Positions 63,647 through 64,000 of a stretch of 64,000 bases of DNA are shown piece after piece. How positions within the stretch are numbered: position 1 is the stretch's first letter; every line of letters begins with the position of its first letter. The position numbers were made by a program, and so were the translations under genes. This DNA is from Pseudomonas sp. N3-W (GTDB lineage: Bacteria > Pseudomonadota > Gammaproteobacteria > Pseudomonadales > Pseudomonadaceae), in contig NZ_CP103965.1 in the NCBI RefSeq assembly GCF_024970185.1, forward strand, positions 5,475,001 through 5,539,000, written 5' to 3'. The notes beneath the pieces were generated by a model. That model had not been told where the DNA came from. It saw nothing but the letters and a program-made list of their open reading frames with translations, and did not search any database.

Positions 63647-63721
63647 ACCCCGTACGGCTGAGTACACATAAGCGTCTACAGTAAGACACCATCAACCTCC
63701 TGATAATAGAGGGGGTTATGT

Positions 63722-64000
63722 TCAGGTGATTAACATCTCGCCGAGACCAACCTGCCGACCAAATGCCTTCGGCGGCAGCGCGACCGCTTGTTTCACTGCA
63801 TCAATGTCCCCAACCAGAATCACCTGAACCTCTGCCCGTGAGGTGGCCGTGTAAATGAAGGTGCGATCCAGCACCCGCGATTTACGTATCGGCACAATCA
63901 CTCGCCGGAACTGGCTACCTTGGCCTTTGTGAACGGTGATCGCATACCCGTTGTCCGCTGGCCATGGGTCAGATTTCCTTGAGAACCTTCTTAATGGCAT
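63722..64000 (-). CDS. RecD2/TraA-type helicase, C-terminal end (partial)
   Basis: 92 residues visible; the gene continues past the window. NGYAITVHKGQGSQFRRVIVPI is the UvrD_C_2 motif (SF1B helicase motif with KGQGSQ), followed by LDRTFIYTATSRAEVQVILVGDIDAVKQAV. These are SF1B DNA helicases related to RecD. The last codons (AFGRQVGLGEMLIT) overlap the right copy of the 38-bp direct repeat. Confidence 0.88.
   Translation of the reverse strand: MPLRRFSRKSDPWPADNGYAITVHKGQGSQFRRVIVPIRKSRVLDRTFIYTATSRAEVQVILVGDIDAVKQAVALPPKAFGRQVGLGEMLIT
63732..63770 (-). repeat. Right copy of 38-bp direct repeat (possible attR)
   Basis: 39 bases, identical to 37177-37214 apart from one extra A. It lies inside the last codons of the helicase gene and keeps that frame intact. 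Confidence 0.7.

Overview
The window looks like chromosome of a Pseudomonas species of the P. fluorescens type. The evidence is the gene order mraZ-rsmH-ftsL-ftsI-murE-murF-mraY-murD-ftsW-murG-murC-ddlB-ftsQ-ftsA-ftsZ-lpxC, the order rnpB-rsmI-lpoA-yraN-gmhA-BON lipoprotein beside it, an OprD-family porin, REP-type inverted repeats and an MvaT-type H-NS protein. No species can be named from the sequence alone.

Region 1 (1-13.6 kb) is ordinary accessory core. It holds a small exported protein, a YkgJ-type cysteine-cluster protein, an Aer-like PAS chemoreceptor, a four-gene RND efflux operon with its own two-component system, a small exported protein, an OprD porin and a CACHE-GGDEF diguanylate cyclase. 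Region 2 (13.7-31.7 kb, minus strand) is the division and cell wall cluster. It is tightly overlapped and driven at its upstream end by a sigma70-type promoter followed by three 10-bp-spaced MraZ-type boxes. Region 3 (32.0-37.0 kb) holds rnpB, rsmI, lpoA, yraN, gmhA and a two-BON lipoprotein. In pseudomonads sspB/sspA normally follow the BON gene. Here a foreign island starts instead and runs past the end of the window.

Region 4 (37.2-64 kb) is a defence and mobile-element island. A 38/39-bp near-identical direct repeat occurs at its left edge (37177-37214) and at 63732-63770. The right copy is the 3' end of a RecD2-type helicase gene, so these may be att sites. Between them, in order, are: a complete type I restriction-modification operon (hsdM-hsdS-hsdR); a three-gene ABC-three-component (ABC-3C) conflict system ending in a DUF3732 ATPase; an MvaT paralogue; a perfect 40-bp palindrome; a two-gene operon of an unrecognised, possibly RNase H-fold protein and a Ser/Thr kinase; a zinc-ribbon gene behind a LexA box; an IS3-family element; an IS66-family transposon carrying a HAD phosphatase; a DEDDh exonuclease; an Ec67-type retron with a visible ncRNA; an array of small paralogous proteins; and HTH regulators.

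The strongest structural result is a gene cut twice. A 4219-bp IS66-type unit (52917-57135) is flanked by 8-bp duplications GAACGTCC, and an IS3 element (51478-52712) by 3-bp duplications CTG. Removing both rejoins one reading frame downstream of the exonuclease gene. The second is the retron: a 14-nt perfect a1/a2 inverted repeat (58051-58064 and 58175-58188) brackets a structured RNA directly before an RT-TOPRIM fusion. The third is the array at 60.0-62.6 kb, where two families of small proteins appear as tandem diverged copies, as in immunity-gene arrays.
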